NCBI GenBank assembly: GCA_963680875.1
Contig: OY804577.1
Coordinates: 146,896,196-146,960,195 of the forward strand
DNA: 64,000 nt
Origin: Bathymodiolus brooksi
Taxonomy: Eukaryota; Mollusca; Bivalvia; Mytilida; Modiolidae
Direction: 5' to 3'
Position numbers and translations under genes: made by a program. Of the stretch, positions 26,049-39,603 are shown in pieces (the stretch's first letter is position 1; each line of letters starts with the position of its first letter). The notes below the pieces were generated by a model that worked only from the letters and a program-made list of their open reading frames with translations, was not told the origin of the DNA and ran no database searches.

Positions 26049-26290
26049 CTACTGGGTGGATGATACTCTCGGGGACTAATAGTCAACCAGCAGAGGTATC
26101 GACCCAGTGATAGAAATACTGACTACTGGGCGGATGATACCCTCGGTGACTAATAGTCAACCAGCATAGGTATCGACCCAGTGATAGAAATACTGACTAC
26201 TGGGCGGATGATACCATCGGGGACTAATAGTCAACTAGAAGAGGTATCGACCCAGTGATAGAAATACTGACTACTTGGCGGATGATACCC

Positions 26291-27696
26291 GCGAGGACTA
26301 ATAGTCAATTAGCAGAGATATCGACCCAGTGATAGAAATACTGACTACTGGGCGGGTGATACCCTCGGGGACTAATAGTCAACCAGCAGAGGTATCGACC
26401 CAGTGATAGAAATACTGACTACTGGGCGGTTGATACCCTCGGGGACTAATATTCAACTAGCAGAGGTATCGACCCAGTGATAGAAATACTGACTACTGGG
26501 CGGATGATACCCTCGGGGACTAATATTCAACCAGCAGAGGTATCGACCCAGTGATAGAAATACTGACTACTGGGCGGATGATACCCTCGGGGATTAATAT
26601 TCAATTAGCAGAGCTATCGACCCAGTGATAGAAATACTGACTACTGGGCGGATGATACCCTCGGGGACTAATAGTCAACCAGCAGAGGTATCGACTCAGT
26701 GATAGAAATACTGACTACTGGGCGGATGATACCCTCGGGGACTAATAGTCAACCAGCAGAGGTATCGACCCAGTGATAGAAATACTGACTACTGGGCGGA
26801 TGATACCCTCGGGGACTAATAGTCAACTAGCAGAGGTATCGACCCAGTGATAGAAATACTGACTACTGGGCGGATGATACCCTCGGGGACTAATAGTCAA
26901 CTAGCAGAGGTATCGACTCAGTGATAGAAATACTGACTTCTGGGCGGATGATACCCTCGGGGACTAATAGTCAACCAGCAGAGGTATCGACCCAGTGATA
27001 GAAATACTGACTACTGGGTAGATGATACCCTCGGGGACTAATAGTCAACCAGCAGAGGTATCGACCCAGTGATAGAAATACTGACTACTGGGCGGATGAT
27101 ACCCTCGGGGACTAATAGTCAACTAGCAGAGGTATCGACCCAGTGATAGAAATACTGACTACTGGGCGGATGATACCCTCGGGGACTAATAGTCAACCAG
27201 CAGAGGTATCGACTCAGTGATAGAAATACTGACTACTGGGCGAATGATACCCTCGGGGACTAATAGTCAACCAGCAGAGGTATCGACCCAGTGATAGAAA
27301 TACTGACTACTGGGCGGATGATACCCTCGGGGACTAATAGTCAACTAGCAGAGGTATCGACTCAGTGATAGAAATACTGACTACTGGGCGGATGATACCC
27401 TCGGGGACTAATAGTAAACTAGCAGAGATATCGACCCAGTGATAGAAATACTGACTACTGGGCGGATGATACCATCGGGGACTAATAGTCAACCAGCAGA
27501 GGTATCGACCCAGTGATAGAAATACTGACTACTGGGCGGATGATACCCTCGGGGACTAATAGTCAACCAGCAGAGGTATCGACCCAGTGATAGAAATACT
27601 GACTACTGGGCGGATGATACCATCGGGGACTAATAGTCAACTAGAAGAGGTATCGACCCAGTGATAGAAATACTGACTACTGGGCGGATGATACCC
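26291..27696 (+). repeat. 19-monomer (1,406-bp) interval between gcgagg monomers, instance 1
   Basis: The gcgagg monomer recurs after exactly 1,406 bp here, and again at 31620-33026 and 36577-37983. Within the interval the order of marker monomers is similar each time: one or more attcaac monomers, a caattag monomer, acttctggg, gggtagatg, an agtaaac/gagata monomer, an accatc monomer, ctagaagagg, then gcgagg. It is the best candidate for a basic higher-order unit of this compartment. Confidence 0.78.
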
Positions 27697-28400
27697 GCGA
27701 GGACTAATAGTCAATTAGCAGAGATATCGACCCAGTGATAGAAATACTGACTACTGGGCGGGTGATACCCTCGGGGACTAATAGTCAACCAGCAGAGGTA
27801 TCGACCCAGTGATAGAAATACTGACTACTGGGCGGATGATACCCTCGGGGATTAATAGTCAACCAGCAGAGGTATCGACCCAGTGATAGAAATACTGACT
27901 ACTGGGCGGATGATACCCTCGGGGACTAATATTCAACCAGCAGAGGTATCGACCCAGTGATAGAAATACTGACTACTTGGCGGATGATACCCTCGGGGAC
28001 TAATTGTCAACTAGCAGAGGTATCGACCCAGTGATAGAAATACTGACTACTGGGCGGATGATACCCTCGGGGACTAATAGTCAACCAGCAGAGGTATCGA
28101 CTCAGTGATAGAAATACTGACTACTGGGCGGATGATACCCTCGGGGACTAATAATCAACCAGCAGAGGTATCGACCCAGTGATAGAAATACTGACTACTG
28201 GGCGGATGATACCCTCGGGGACTAATAGTCAACTAGCAGAGGTATCGACCCAGTGATAGAAATACTGACTACTGGGCGGATGATACCCTCGGGGGACTAA
28301 TAGTCAACTAGCAGAGGTATCGACTCAGTGATAGAAATACTGACTACTGGGCGGATGATACCCTCGGGGACTAATAGTCAACCAGCAGAGGTATCGACCC
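26950..28400 (+). repeat. Segment present three times across 14 kb, copy 1
   Basis: The order gggtagatg, gcgaatg, agtaaac/gagata, accatcgg, ctagaagagg, gcgagg, cggggattaat, attcaacc, acttggcgg with taattgtc, then a five-G insertion, is found here, at about 33315-34765, and at about 39604-41060. Offsets are 6,365 and 6,289 bp. Copies 1 and 3 are 12,654 bp apart, exactly 171 monomers, and also share the acttctggg monomer (26939 and 39593) and agggatag that copy 2 lacks. Confidence 0.86.
28291..28295 (+). other. Inherited one-base insertion, five-G run (copy 1)
   Basis: The four-G run is five G here, followed by actaatag. The same change in the same variant context recurs at 34656-34660 and 40945-40949, so it marks copies that share descent. 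Confidence 0.9.
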
Positions 28401-30479
28401 AGGGATAGAAATACTGACTACTGGGTAGATGATACCCTCGGGGACTAATAGTCAACCAGCAGAGGTATCGACCCAGTGATAGAAATACTGACTACTGGGC
28501 GGATGATACCCTCGGTGACTAATAGTCAACCAGCAGAGGTATCGACCCAGTGATAGAAATACTGACTACTGGGCGGATGATACCCTCGGGGACTAATAGT
28601 CAACTAGAAGAGGTATCGACCCAGTGATAGAAATACTGACTACTGGGCGGATGATACCCTCGAGGACTAATAGTCAATTAGCAGAGATATCGACCCAGTG
28701 ATAGAAATACTGACTACTGGGCGGATGATACCCTCGGGGACTAATATTCAACTAGCAGAGGTATCGACCCAGTGATAGAAATACTGACTACTGGGCGGAT
28801 GATACCCTCGGGGACTAATATTCAACCAGCAGAGGTATCGACCCAGTGATAGAAATACTGACTACTGGGCGGATGATACCCTCGGGGATTAATATTCAAT
28901 TAGCAGAGCTATCGACCCAGTGATAGAAATACTGACTACTGGGCGGATGATACCCTCGGGGACTAATAGTCAACCAGCAGAGGTATCGACTCAGTGATAG
29001 AAATACTGACTACTGGGCGGATGATACCCTCGGGGACTAATAGTCAACCAGCAGAGGTATCGACCCAGTGATAGAAATACTGACTACTGGGCGGATGATA
29101 CCCTCGGGGACTAATAGTCAACTAGCAGAGGTATCGACCCAGTGATAGAAATACTGACTACTGGGCGGATGATACCCTCGGGGACTAATAGTCAACTAGC
29201 AGAGGTATCGACTCAGTGATAGAAATACTGACTTCTGGGCGGATGATACCCTCGGGGACTAATAGTCAACCAGCAGAGGTATCGACCCAGTGATAGAAAT
29301 ACTGACTACTGGGTAGATGATACCCTCGGGGACTAATAGTCAACCAGCAGAGGTATCGACCCAGTGATAGAAATACTGACTACTGGGCGGATGATACCCT
29401 CGGGGACTAATAGTCAACTAGCAGAGGTATCGACCCAGTGATAGAAATACTGACTACTGGGCGGATGATACCCTCGGGGACTAATAGTCAACCAGCAGAG
29501 GTATCAACTCAGTGATAGAAATACTGACTACTGGGCGAATGATACCCTCGGGGACTAATAGTCAACCAGCAGAGGTATCGACCCAGTGATAGAAATACTG
29601 ACTACTGGGCGGATGATACCCTCGGGGACTAATAGTCAACTAGCAGAGGTATCGACTCAGTGATAGAAATACTGACTACTGGGCGGATGATACCCTCGGG
29701 GACTAATAGTAAACTAGCAGAGATATCGACCCAGTGATAGAAATACTGACTACTGGGCGGATGATACCATCGGGGACTAATAGTCAACCAGCAGAGGTAT
29801 CGACCCAGTGATAGAAATACTGACTACTGGGCGGATGATACCCTCGGGGACTAATAGTCAACCAGCAGAGGTATCGACCCAGTGATAGAAATACTGACTA
29901 CTGGGCGGATGATACCCTCGGGGACTAATAGTCAACTAGCAGAGGTATCGACTTAGTGATAGAAATACTGACTACTGGGCGGATGATACCCTCGGGGACT
30001 AATAGTAAACCAGCAGAGATATCGACCCAGTGATAGAAATACTGACTACTGGGCGGATGATACCATCGGGGACTAATAGTCAACCAGCAGAGGTATCGAC
30101 CCAGTGATAGAAATACTGACTACTGGGCGGATGATACCCTCGGGGACTAATAGTCAACCAGCAGAGGTATCGACCCAGTGATAGAAATACTGACTACTGG
30201 GCGGATGATACCCTCGGGGACTAATATTCAACCAGCAGAGGTATCGACTCAGTGATAGATATACTGACTACTGGGCGGATGATACCCTCGGGGACTAATA
30301 GTCAACTAGCAGAGGTATCGACCCAGTGATAGAAATACTGACTACTGGGCGGATGATACCCTCGGGGACTAATAGTCAACTAGCAGAGGTATCGACTCAG
30401 TGATAGAAATACTGACTACTGGGCGGATCATACCCTCGGGGACTAATAGTCAACCAGCAGAGATATCGACCCAGTGATA

Positions 30480-31300
30480 GAAATACTGACTACTGGGCGG
30501 ATGATACCCTCGGGGACTAATAGTCAACTAGCAGAGGTATCGACCCAGTGATAGAAATACTGACTACTGGGCGGATGATACCCTCGGGGACTAATAGTAA
30601 ACTAGCAGAGGTATCGACTCAGTGATAGAAATACTGACTACTGGGCGGATGATACCCTCGGGGACTAATATTCAACCAGCAGAGGTATCGACCCAGTGAT
30701 AGAAATACTGACTACTGGGCGGATGATACCCTCGGGGATTAATATTCAATTAGCAGAGCTATCGACCCAGTGATAGAAATACTGACTACTGGGCGGATGA
30801 TACCCTCGGGGACTAATAGTCAACCAGCAGAGGTATCGACTCAGTGATAGAAATACTGACTACTGGGCGGATGATACCCTCGGGGACTAATAGTCAACCA
30901 GCAGAGGTATCGACCCAGTGATAGAAATACTGACTACTGGGCGGATGATACCCTCGGGGACTAATAGTCAACTAGCAGAGGTATCGACCCAGTGATAGAA
31001 ATACTGACTACTGGGCGGATGATACCCTCGGGGACTAATAGTCAACTAGCAGAGGTATCGACTCAGTGATAGAAATACTGACTTCTGGGCGGATGATACC
31101 CTCGGGGACTAATAGTCAACCAGCAGAGATATCGACCCAGTGATAGAAATACTGACTACTGGGCGGATGATACCCTCGGGGACTAATAGTCAACTAGCAG
31201 AGGTATCGACCCAGTGATAGAAATACTGACTACTGGGCGGATGATACCCTCGGGGACTAATAGTAAACTAGCAGAGGTATCGACTCAGTGATAGAAATAC
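30480..31300 (+). repeat. 9-monomer (666-bp) local duplication
   Basis: The run ending in agtaaactagcagagg then gactcag occurs with its variant A at 30599 and again at 31265. The later related copy near 36,000-36,240 lacks this extra nine-monomer piece. That accounts for the change of long-range offset from 5,623 to 4,957 bp across this point. Confidence 0.78.
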
Positions 31301-33330
31301 TGACTACTGGGCGGATGATACCCTCGGGGACTAATAGTCAACCAGCAGAGGTATCGACCCAGTGATAGAAATACTGACTACTGGGCGGATGATACCCTCG
31401 GTGACTAATAGTCAACCAGCATAGGTATCGACCCAGTGATAGAAATACTGACTACTGGGCGGATGATACCATCGGGGACTAATAGTCAACCAGCATAGGT
31501 ATCGACCCAGTGATAGAAATACTGACTACTGGGCGGATGATACCATCGGGGACTAATAGTCAACTAGAAGAGGTATCGACCCAGTGATAGAAATACTGAC
31601 TACTGGGCGGATGATACCCGCGAGGACTAATAGTCAATTAGCAGAGATATCGACCCAGTGATAGAAATACTGACTACTGGGCGGGTGATACCCTCGCGGA
31701 CTAATAGTCAACCAGCAGAGGTATCGACCCAGTGATAGAAATACTGACTACTGGGCGGATGATACCCTCGGGGACTAATATTCAACCAGCAGAGGTATCG
31801 ACCCAGTGATAGAAATACTGACTACTGGGCGGATGATACCCTCGGGGACTAATATTCAACCAGCAGAGGTATCGACCCAGTGATAGAAATACTGACTACT
31901 GGGCGGATGATACCCTCGGGGACTAATATTCAATTAGCAGAGGTATCGACCCAGTGATAGAAATACTGACTACTGGGCGGATGATACCCTCGGAGACTAA
32001 TAGTCAACCAGCAGAGGTATCGACTCAGTGATAGAAATACTGACTACTGGGCGGATGATACCCTCGGGGACTAATAGTCAACTAGCAGAGGTATCGACCC
32101 AGTGATAGAAATACTGACTACTGGGCGGATGATACCCTCGGGGACTAATAGTCAACTAGCAGAGGTATCGACCCAGTGATAGAAATACTGACTACTGGGC
32201 GGATGATACCCTCGGGGACCAATAGTCAACTAGCAGAGGTATCGACTCAGTGATAGAAATACTGACTTCTGGGCGGATGATACCCTCGGGGACTAATAGT
32301 CAACCAGCAGAGGTATCGACCCAGTGATAGAAATACTGACTACTGGGTAGATGATACCCTCGGGGACTAATAGTCAACCAGCAGAGGTATCGACCCAGTG
32401 ATAGAAATACTGACTACTGGGCGGATGATACCCTCGGGGACTAATAGTCAACTAGCAGAGGTATCGACCCAGTGATAGAAATACTGACTACTGGGCGGAT
32501 GATACCCTCGGGGACTAATTGTCAACCAGCAGAGGTATCGACTCAGTGATAGAAATACTGACTACTGGGCGGATGATACCCTCGGGGACTAATAGTCAAC
32601 CAGCAGAGGTATCGACCCAGTGATAGAAATACTGACTACTGGGCGGATGATACCCTCGGGGACTAATAGTCAACTAGCAGAGGTATCAACCCAGTGATAG
32701 AAATACTGACTACTGGGCGGATGATACCCTCGGGGACTAATAGTAAACCAGCAGAGATATCGACCCAGTGATAGAAATACTGACTACTGGGCGGATGATA
32801 CCATCGGGAACTAATAGTCAACCAGCAGAGGTATCGACCCAGTGATAGAAATACTGACTACTGGGCGGATGATACCCTCGGGGACTAATAGTCAACCAGC
32901 AGAGGTATCAACCCAGTGATAGAAATACTGACTACTGGGCGGATGATACCATCGGGGACTAATAGTCAACTAGAAGAGGTATCGACCCAGTGATAGAAAT
33001 ACTGACTACTGGGCGGATGATACCCGCGAGGACTAATAGTCAATTAGCAGAGATATCGACCCAGTGATAGAAATACTGACTACTGGGCGGGTTATACCCT
33101 CGGGGACTAATAGTCAACCAGCAGAGGTATCGACCCAGTGATAGAAATACTGACTACTGTGCGGATGATACCCTCGGGGACTAATAGTCAACCAGCAGAG
33201 GTATCGACCCAGTGATAGAAATACTGACTACTGGGCGGATGATACCCTCGGGGACTAATATTCAACCAGCAGAGGTATCGACCCAGTGATAGAAATACTG
33301 ACTACTGGGCGGATGATACCCTCGGGGACT
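31100..33330 (+). repeat. 67-monomer-spaced duplication, copy 1 (about 2.2 kb)
   Basis: This stretch matches about 36057-38287 at an offset of 4,957 bp, which is 67 x 74 minus 1. Shared rare markers include ccagcatagg, gcgagg (31620 and 36577; 33026 and 37983), cgcggact (31697 and 36654), gactaattgtc, accatcgggaact, tatcaaccc and tactgtgcgg. Confidence 0.88.
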
Positions 33331-34765
33331 AATAGTCAACCAGCAGAGGTATCGACCCAGTGATAGAAATACTGACTACTGGGTAGATGATACCCTCGGG
33401 GACTAATAGTCAACCAGCAGAGGTATCGACCCAGTGATAGAAATACTGACTACTGGGCGGATGATACCCTCGGGGACTAATAGTCAACTAGCAGAGGTAT
33501 CGACCCAGTGATAGAAATACTGACTACTGGGCGGATGATACCCTCGGGGACTAATAGTCAACCAGCAGAGGTATCGACTCAGTGATAGAAATACTGACTA
33601 CTGGGCGAATGATACCCTCGGGGACTAATAGTCAACCAGCAGAGGTATCGACCCAGTGATAGAAATACTGACTACTGGGCGGATGATACCCTCGGGGACT
33701 AATAGTCAACCAGCAGAGGTATCGACTCAGTGATAGAAATACTGACTACTGGGCGGATGATACCCTCGGGGACTAATAGTAAACTAGCAGAGATATCGAC
33801 CCAGTGATAGAAATACTGACTACTGGGCGGATGATACCATCGGGGACTAATAGTCAACCAGCAGAGGTATCGACCCAGTGATAGAAATACTGACTACTGG
33901 GCGGATGATACCCTCGGGGACTAATAGTCAACCAGCAGAGGTATCGACCCAGTGATAGAAATACTGACTACTGGGCGGATGATACCATCGGGGACTAATA
34001 GTCAACTAGAAGAGGTATCGACCCAGTGATAGAAATACTGACTACTGGGCGGATGATACCCGCGAGGACTAATAGTCAATTAGCAGAGATATCGACCCAG
34101 TGATAGAAATACTGACTACTGGGCGGGTGATACCCTCGGGGACTAATAGTCAACCAGCAGAGGTATCGACCCAGTGATAGAAATACTGACTACTGGGCGG
34201 ATGATACCCTCGGGGATTAATAGTCAACCAGCAGAGGTATCGACCCAGTGATAGAAATACTGACTACTGGGCGGATGATACCCTCGGGGACTAATATTCA
34301 ACCAGCAGAGGTATCGACCCAGTGATAGAAATACTGACTACTTGGCGGATGATACCCTCGGGGACTAATTGTCAACTAGCAGAGGTATCGACCCAGTGAT
34401 AGAAATACTGACTACTGGGCGGATGATACCCTCGGGGACTAATAGTCAACCAGCAGAGGTATCGACTCAGTGATAGAAATACTGACTACTGGGCGGATGA
34501 TACCCTCGGGGACTAATAATCAACCAGCAGAGGTATCGACCCAGTGATAGAAATACTGACTACTGGGCGGATGATACCCTCGGGGACTAATAGTCAACTA
34601 GCAGAGGTATCGACCCAGTGATAGAAATACTGACTACTGGGCGGATGATACCCTCGGGGGACTAATAGTCAACTAGCAGAGGTATCGACTCAGTGATAGA
34701 AATACTGACTACTGGGCGGATGATACCCTCGGGGACTAATAGTCAACCAGCAGAGGTATCGACCC
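33315..34765 (+). repeat. Segment present three times across 14 kb, copy 2
   Basis: This is the middle copy of the triplicated segment and includes the inherited five-G run at 34656-34660. It lacks the acttctggg and agggatag variants shared by copies 1 and 3. It is therefore either a separate branch or one whose flanks were replaced. Confidence 0.85.
34656..34660 (+). other. Inherited one-base insertion, five-G run (copy 2)
   Basis: Same insertion as at 28291, exactly 6,365 bp downstream. Confidence 0.9.
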
Positions 34766-34834
34766 AGTGATAGAAATACTGACTACTGGGCGGATGATAC
34801 CCTCGGGGACTAATAGTCAACTAGCAGAGGTATC

Positions 34835-34842
34835 GACCAGTG
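34835..34842 (+). other. One-base deletion giving cgaccagtg (1 of 5)
   Basis: One C of cgacccagtg is lost in a ctagcag monomer, which breaks the CCCAGT arm. The identical loss occurs at 35352, 41198, 44675 and 49558. Confidence 0.9.
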
Positions 34843-35224
34843 ATAGAAATACTGACTACTGGGCGGATGATACCCTCGGGGACTAATAGTCAACCAGCAG
34901 AGGTATCGACTCAGTGATAGAAATACTGACTACTGGGCGGATGATACCCTCGGGGACTAATAGTCAACCAGCAGAGGTATCGACCCAGTGATAGAAATAC
35001 TGACTACTGGGCGGATGATACCCTCGGGGACTAATAGTCAACTAGCAGAGGTATCGACTTAGTGATAGAAATACTGACTACTGGGCGGATGATACCCTCG
35101 GGGACTAATAGTAAACCAGCAGAGATATCGACCCAGTGATAGAAATACTGACTACTGGGCGGATGATACCCTCGGGAACTAATAGTCAACCAGCAGAGGT
35201 ATCGACCCAGTGATAGAAATACTG

Positions 35225-36440
35225 ACTACTGGGTAGATGATACCCTCGGGGACTAATAGTCAACCAGCAGAGGTATCGACCCAGTGATAGAAATACTGAC
35301 TACTGGGCGGATGATACCCTCGGGGACTAATAGTCAACTAGCAGAGGTATCGACCAGTGATAGAAATACTGACTACTGGGCGGATGATACCCTCGGGGAC
35401 TAATAGTCAACCAGCAGAGGTATCGACTCAGTGATAGAAATACTGACTACTGGGCGGATGATACCCTCGGGGACTAATAGTCAACCAGCAGAGGTATCGA
35501 CCCAGTGATAGAAATACTGACTACTGGGCGGATGATACCCTCGGGGACTAATAGTCAACTAGCAGAGGTATCGACTTAGTGATAGAAATACTGACTACTG
35601 GGCGGATGATACCCTCGGGGACTAATAGTAAACCAGCAGAGATATCGACCCAGTGATAGAAATACTGACTACTGGGCGGATGATACCATCGGGGACTAAT
35701 AGTCAACCAGCAGAGGTATCGACCCAGTGATAGAAATACTGACTACTGGGCGGATGATACCCTCGGGGACTAATAGTCAACCAGCAGAGGTATCGACCCA
35801 GTGATAGAAATACTGACTACTGGGCGGATGATACCCTCGGGGACTAATAGTCAACCAGCAGAGGTATCGACTCAGTGATAGATATACTGACTACTGGGCG
35901 GATGATACCCTCGGGGACTAATAGTCAACTAGCAGAGGTATCGACCCAGTGATAGAAATACTGACTACTGGGCGGATGATACCCTCGGGGACTAATAGTC
36001 AACTAGCAGAGGTATCGACTCAGTGATAGAAATACTGACTACTGGGCGGATCATACCCTCGGGGACTAATAGTCAACCAGCAGAGATATCGACCCAGTGA
36101 TAGAAATACTGACTACTGGGCGGATGATACCCTCGGGGACTAATAGTCAACTAGCAGAGGTATCGACCCAGTGATAGAAATACTGACTACTGGGCGGATG
36201 ATACCCTCGGGGACTAATAGTAAACTAGCAGAGGTATCGACTCAGTGATAGAAATACTGACTACTGGGCGGATGATACCCTCGGGGACTAATAGTCAACC
36301 AGCAGAGGTATCGACCCAGTGATAGAAATACTGACTACTGGGCGGATGATACCCTCGGTGACTAATAGTCAACCAGCATAGGTATCGACCCAGTGATAGA
36401 AATACTGACTACTGGGCGGATGATACCATCGGGGACTAAT
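35225..36440 (+). repeat. 79-monomer-spaced duplication, copy 1 (about 1.2 kb)
   Basis: This stretch matches about 41071-42286 at an offset of 5,846 bp (79 x 74). Shared rare markers are gggtagatg, the one-base deletion giving cgaccagtg (35352 and 41198), gatagatata (35883 and 41729), gcggatcat (36052 and 41898), and the cggtgact/ccagcatagg monomer. Part of it also occurs earlier (gatagatata at 30260, gcggatcat at 30429). Confidence 0.86.
35352..35359 (+). other. One-base deletion giving cgaccagtg (2 of 5)
   Basis: Same deletion as at 34835, seven monomers downstream, just inside the 79-monomer-spaced duplication. Confidence 0.9.
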
Positions 36441-38287
36441 AGTCAACCAGCATAGGTATCGACCCAGTGATAGAAATACTGACTACTGGGCGGATGATAC
36501 CATCGGGGACTAATAGTCAACTAGAAGAGGTATCGACCCAGTGATAGAAATACTGACTACTGGGCGGATGATACCCGCGAGGACTAATAGTCAATTAGCA
36601 GAGATATCGACCCAGTGATAGAAATACTGACTACTGGGCGGGTGATACCCTCGCGGACTAATAGTCAACCAGCATAGGTATCGACCCAGTGATAGAAATA
36701 CTGACTACTGGGCGGATGATACCCTCGGGGACTAATATTCAACCAGCAGAGGTATCGACCCAGTGATAGAAATACTGACTACTGGGCGGATGATACCCTC
36801 GGGGACTAATATTCAACCAGCAGAGGTATCGACCCAGTGATAGAAATACTGACTACTGGGCGGATGATACCCTCGGGGACTAATATTCAATTAGCAGAGG
36901 TATCGACCCAGTGATAGAAATACTGACTACTGGGCGGATGATACCCTCGGAGACTAATAGTCAACCAGCAGAGGTATCGACTCAGTGATAGAAATACTGA
37001 CTACTGGGCGGATGATACCCTCGGGGACTAATAGTCAACTAGCAGAGGTATCGACCCAGTGATAGAAATACTGACTACTGGGCGGATGATACCCTCGGGG
37101 ACTAATAGTCAACTAGCAGAGGTATCGACCCAGTGATAGAAATACTGACTACTGGGCGGATGATACCCTCGGGGACCAATAGTCAACTAGCAGAGGTATC
37201 GACTCAGTGATAGAAATACTGACTTCTGGGCGGATGATACCCTCGGGGACTAATAGTCAACCAGCAGAGGTATCGACCCAGTGATAGAAATACTGACTAC
37301 TGGGTAGATGATACCCTCGGGGACTAATAGTCAACCAGCAGAGGTATCGACCCAGTGATAGAAATACTGACTACTGGGCGGATGATACCCTCGGGGACTA
37401 ATAGTCAACTAGCAGAGGTATCGACCCAGTGATAGAAATACTGACTACTGGGCGGATGATACCCTCGGGGACTAATTGTCAACCAGCAGAGGTATCGACT
37501 CAGTGATAGAAATACTGACTACTGGGCGGATGATACCCTCGGGGACTAATAGTCAACCAGCAGAGGTATCGACCCAGTGATAGAAATACTGACTACTGGG
37601 CGGATGATACCCTCGGGGACTAATAGTCAACTAGCAGAGGTATCAACCCAGTGATAGAAATACTGACTACTGGGCGGATGATACCCTCGGGGACTAATAG
37701 TAAACCAGCAGAGATATCGACCCAGTGATAGAAATACTGACTACTGGGCGGATGATACCATCGGGAACTAATAGTCAACCAGCAGAGGTATCGACCCAGT
37801 GATAGAAATACTGACTACTGGGCGGATGATACCCTCGGGGACTAATAGTCAACCAGCAGAGGTATCAACCCAGTGATAGAAATACTGACTACTGGGCGGA
37901 TGATACCATCGGGGACTAATAGTCAACTAGAAGAGGTATCGACCCAGTGATAGAAATACTGACTACTGGGCGGATGATACCCGCGAGGACTAATAGTCAA
38001 TTAGCAGAGATATCGACCCAGTGATAGAAATACTGACTACTGGGCGGGTTATACCCTCGGGGACTAATAGTCAACCAGCAGAGGTATCGACCCAGTGATA
38101 GAAATACTGACTACTGTGCGGATGATACCCTCGGGGACTAATAGTCAACCAGCAGAGGTATCGACCCAGTGATAGAAATACTGACTACTGGGCGGATGAT
38201 ACCCTCGGGGACTAATATTCAACCAGCAGAGGTATCGACCCAGTGATAGAAATACTGACTACTGGGCGGATGATACCCTCGGGGACT
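36057..38287 (+). repeat. 67-monomer-spaced duplication, copy 2 (about 2.2 kb)
   Basis: This is the partner of the block starting near 31100. It carries private changes, such as ccagcatagg near 36670 where the partner has ccagcagagg. This argues for a true genomic duplication followed by divergence. Confidence 0.88.
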
Positions 38288-38890
38288 AATAGTCAACTAG
38301 CAGAGGTATCGACCCAGTGATAGAAATACTGACTACTGGGCGGATCATACCCTCGGGGACTAATAGTCAACCAGCAGAGGTATCGACTCAGTGATAGAAA
38401 TACTGACTACTGGGCGGATGATACCCTCGGGGACTAATAGTCAACCAGCAGAGGTATCGACCCAGTGATAGAAATACTGACTACTGGGCGGATGATACCC
38501 TCGGGGACTAATAGTCAACCAGCAGAGGTATCAACCCAGTGATAGAAATACTGACTACTGGGCGGATGATACCCGCGAGGACTAATAGTCAATTAGCAGA
38601 GATATCGACCCAGTGATAGAAATACTGACTACTGGGCGGGTTATACCCTCGGGGACTAATAGTCAACCAGCAGAGGTATCGACCCAGTGATAGAAATACT
38701 GACTACTGTGCGGATGATACCCTCGGGGACTAATAGTCAACCAGCAGAGGTATCGACCCAGTGATAGAAATACTGACTACTGGGCGGATGATACCCTCGG
38801 GGACTAATATTCAACCAGCAGAGGTATCGACCCAGTGATAGAAATACTGACTACTGGGCGGATGATACCCTCGGGGACTAATAGTCAACC
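37983..38890 (+). repeat. 8-monomer (592-bp) local duplication
   Basis: The run gcgagg, gcgggttatacc, tactgtgcgg and attcaacc starts at 37983 and again at 38575. The monomer with tatcaaccc precedes both, but at a 666-bp offset. One accatc/ctagaagagg monomer present before the first copy is therefore missing before the second. Confidence 0.83.
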
Positions 38891-39603
38891 AGCAGAGGTA
38901 TCGACCCAGTGATAGAAATACTGACTACTGGGCGGATGATACCCTCGGGGACTAATAGTCAACCAGCAGAGGTATCGACTCAGTGATAGAAATACTGACT
39001 ACTGGGCGGATGATACCCTCGGGGACTAATAGTCAACCAGCAGAGGTATCGACCCAGTGATAGAAATACTGACTACTGGGCGGTTGATACCCTCGGGGAC
39101 TAATAGTCAACCAGCAGAGGTATCGACCCAGTGATAGAAATACTGACTACTGGGCGGATGATACCCTCGGGGACTAATAGTCAACTAGCAGAGGTATCGA
39201 CTCAGTGATAGAAATACTGACTACTGGGCGGATGATACCCTCGGGGACTAATAGTCAACCAGCAGAGGTATCGACTCAGTGATAGAAATACTGACTACTG
39301 GGTAGATGATACCCTCGGGGACTAATAGTCAACCAGCAGAGGTATCGACCCAGTGATAGAAATACTGACTACTGGGCGGATGATACCCTCGGGGGCTAAT
39401 AGTCAACCAGCAGAGGTATCGACCCAGTGATAGAAATACTGACTACTGGGCGGATGATACCCTCGGGGACTAATAGTCAACTAGCAGAGGTATCGACCCA
39501 GTGATAGAAATACTGACTACTGGGCGGATGATACCCTCGGGGACTAATAGTCAACTAGCAGAGGTATCGACTCAGTGATAGAAATACTGACTTCTGGGCG
39601 GAT

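Larger units (their letters stand above)
26430..29895 (+). repeat. 31-monomer-spaced duplicated segment (2,295 bp apart)
   Basis: About 26430-27600 recurs at about 28725-29895. Markers are gagctatcg (26614 and 28909), acttctggg (26939 and 29234), gggtagatg, gcgaatg and agtaaactagcagagata. The offset is 31 x 74 plus 1, and the extra base is the G insertion at 28291-28295. Part of the segment appears a third time 1,850 bp further on (gagctatcg at 30759, acttctggg at 31084). Confidence 0.85.
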
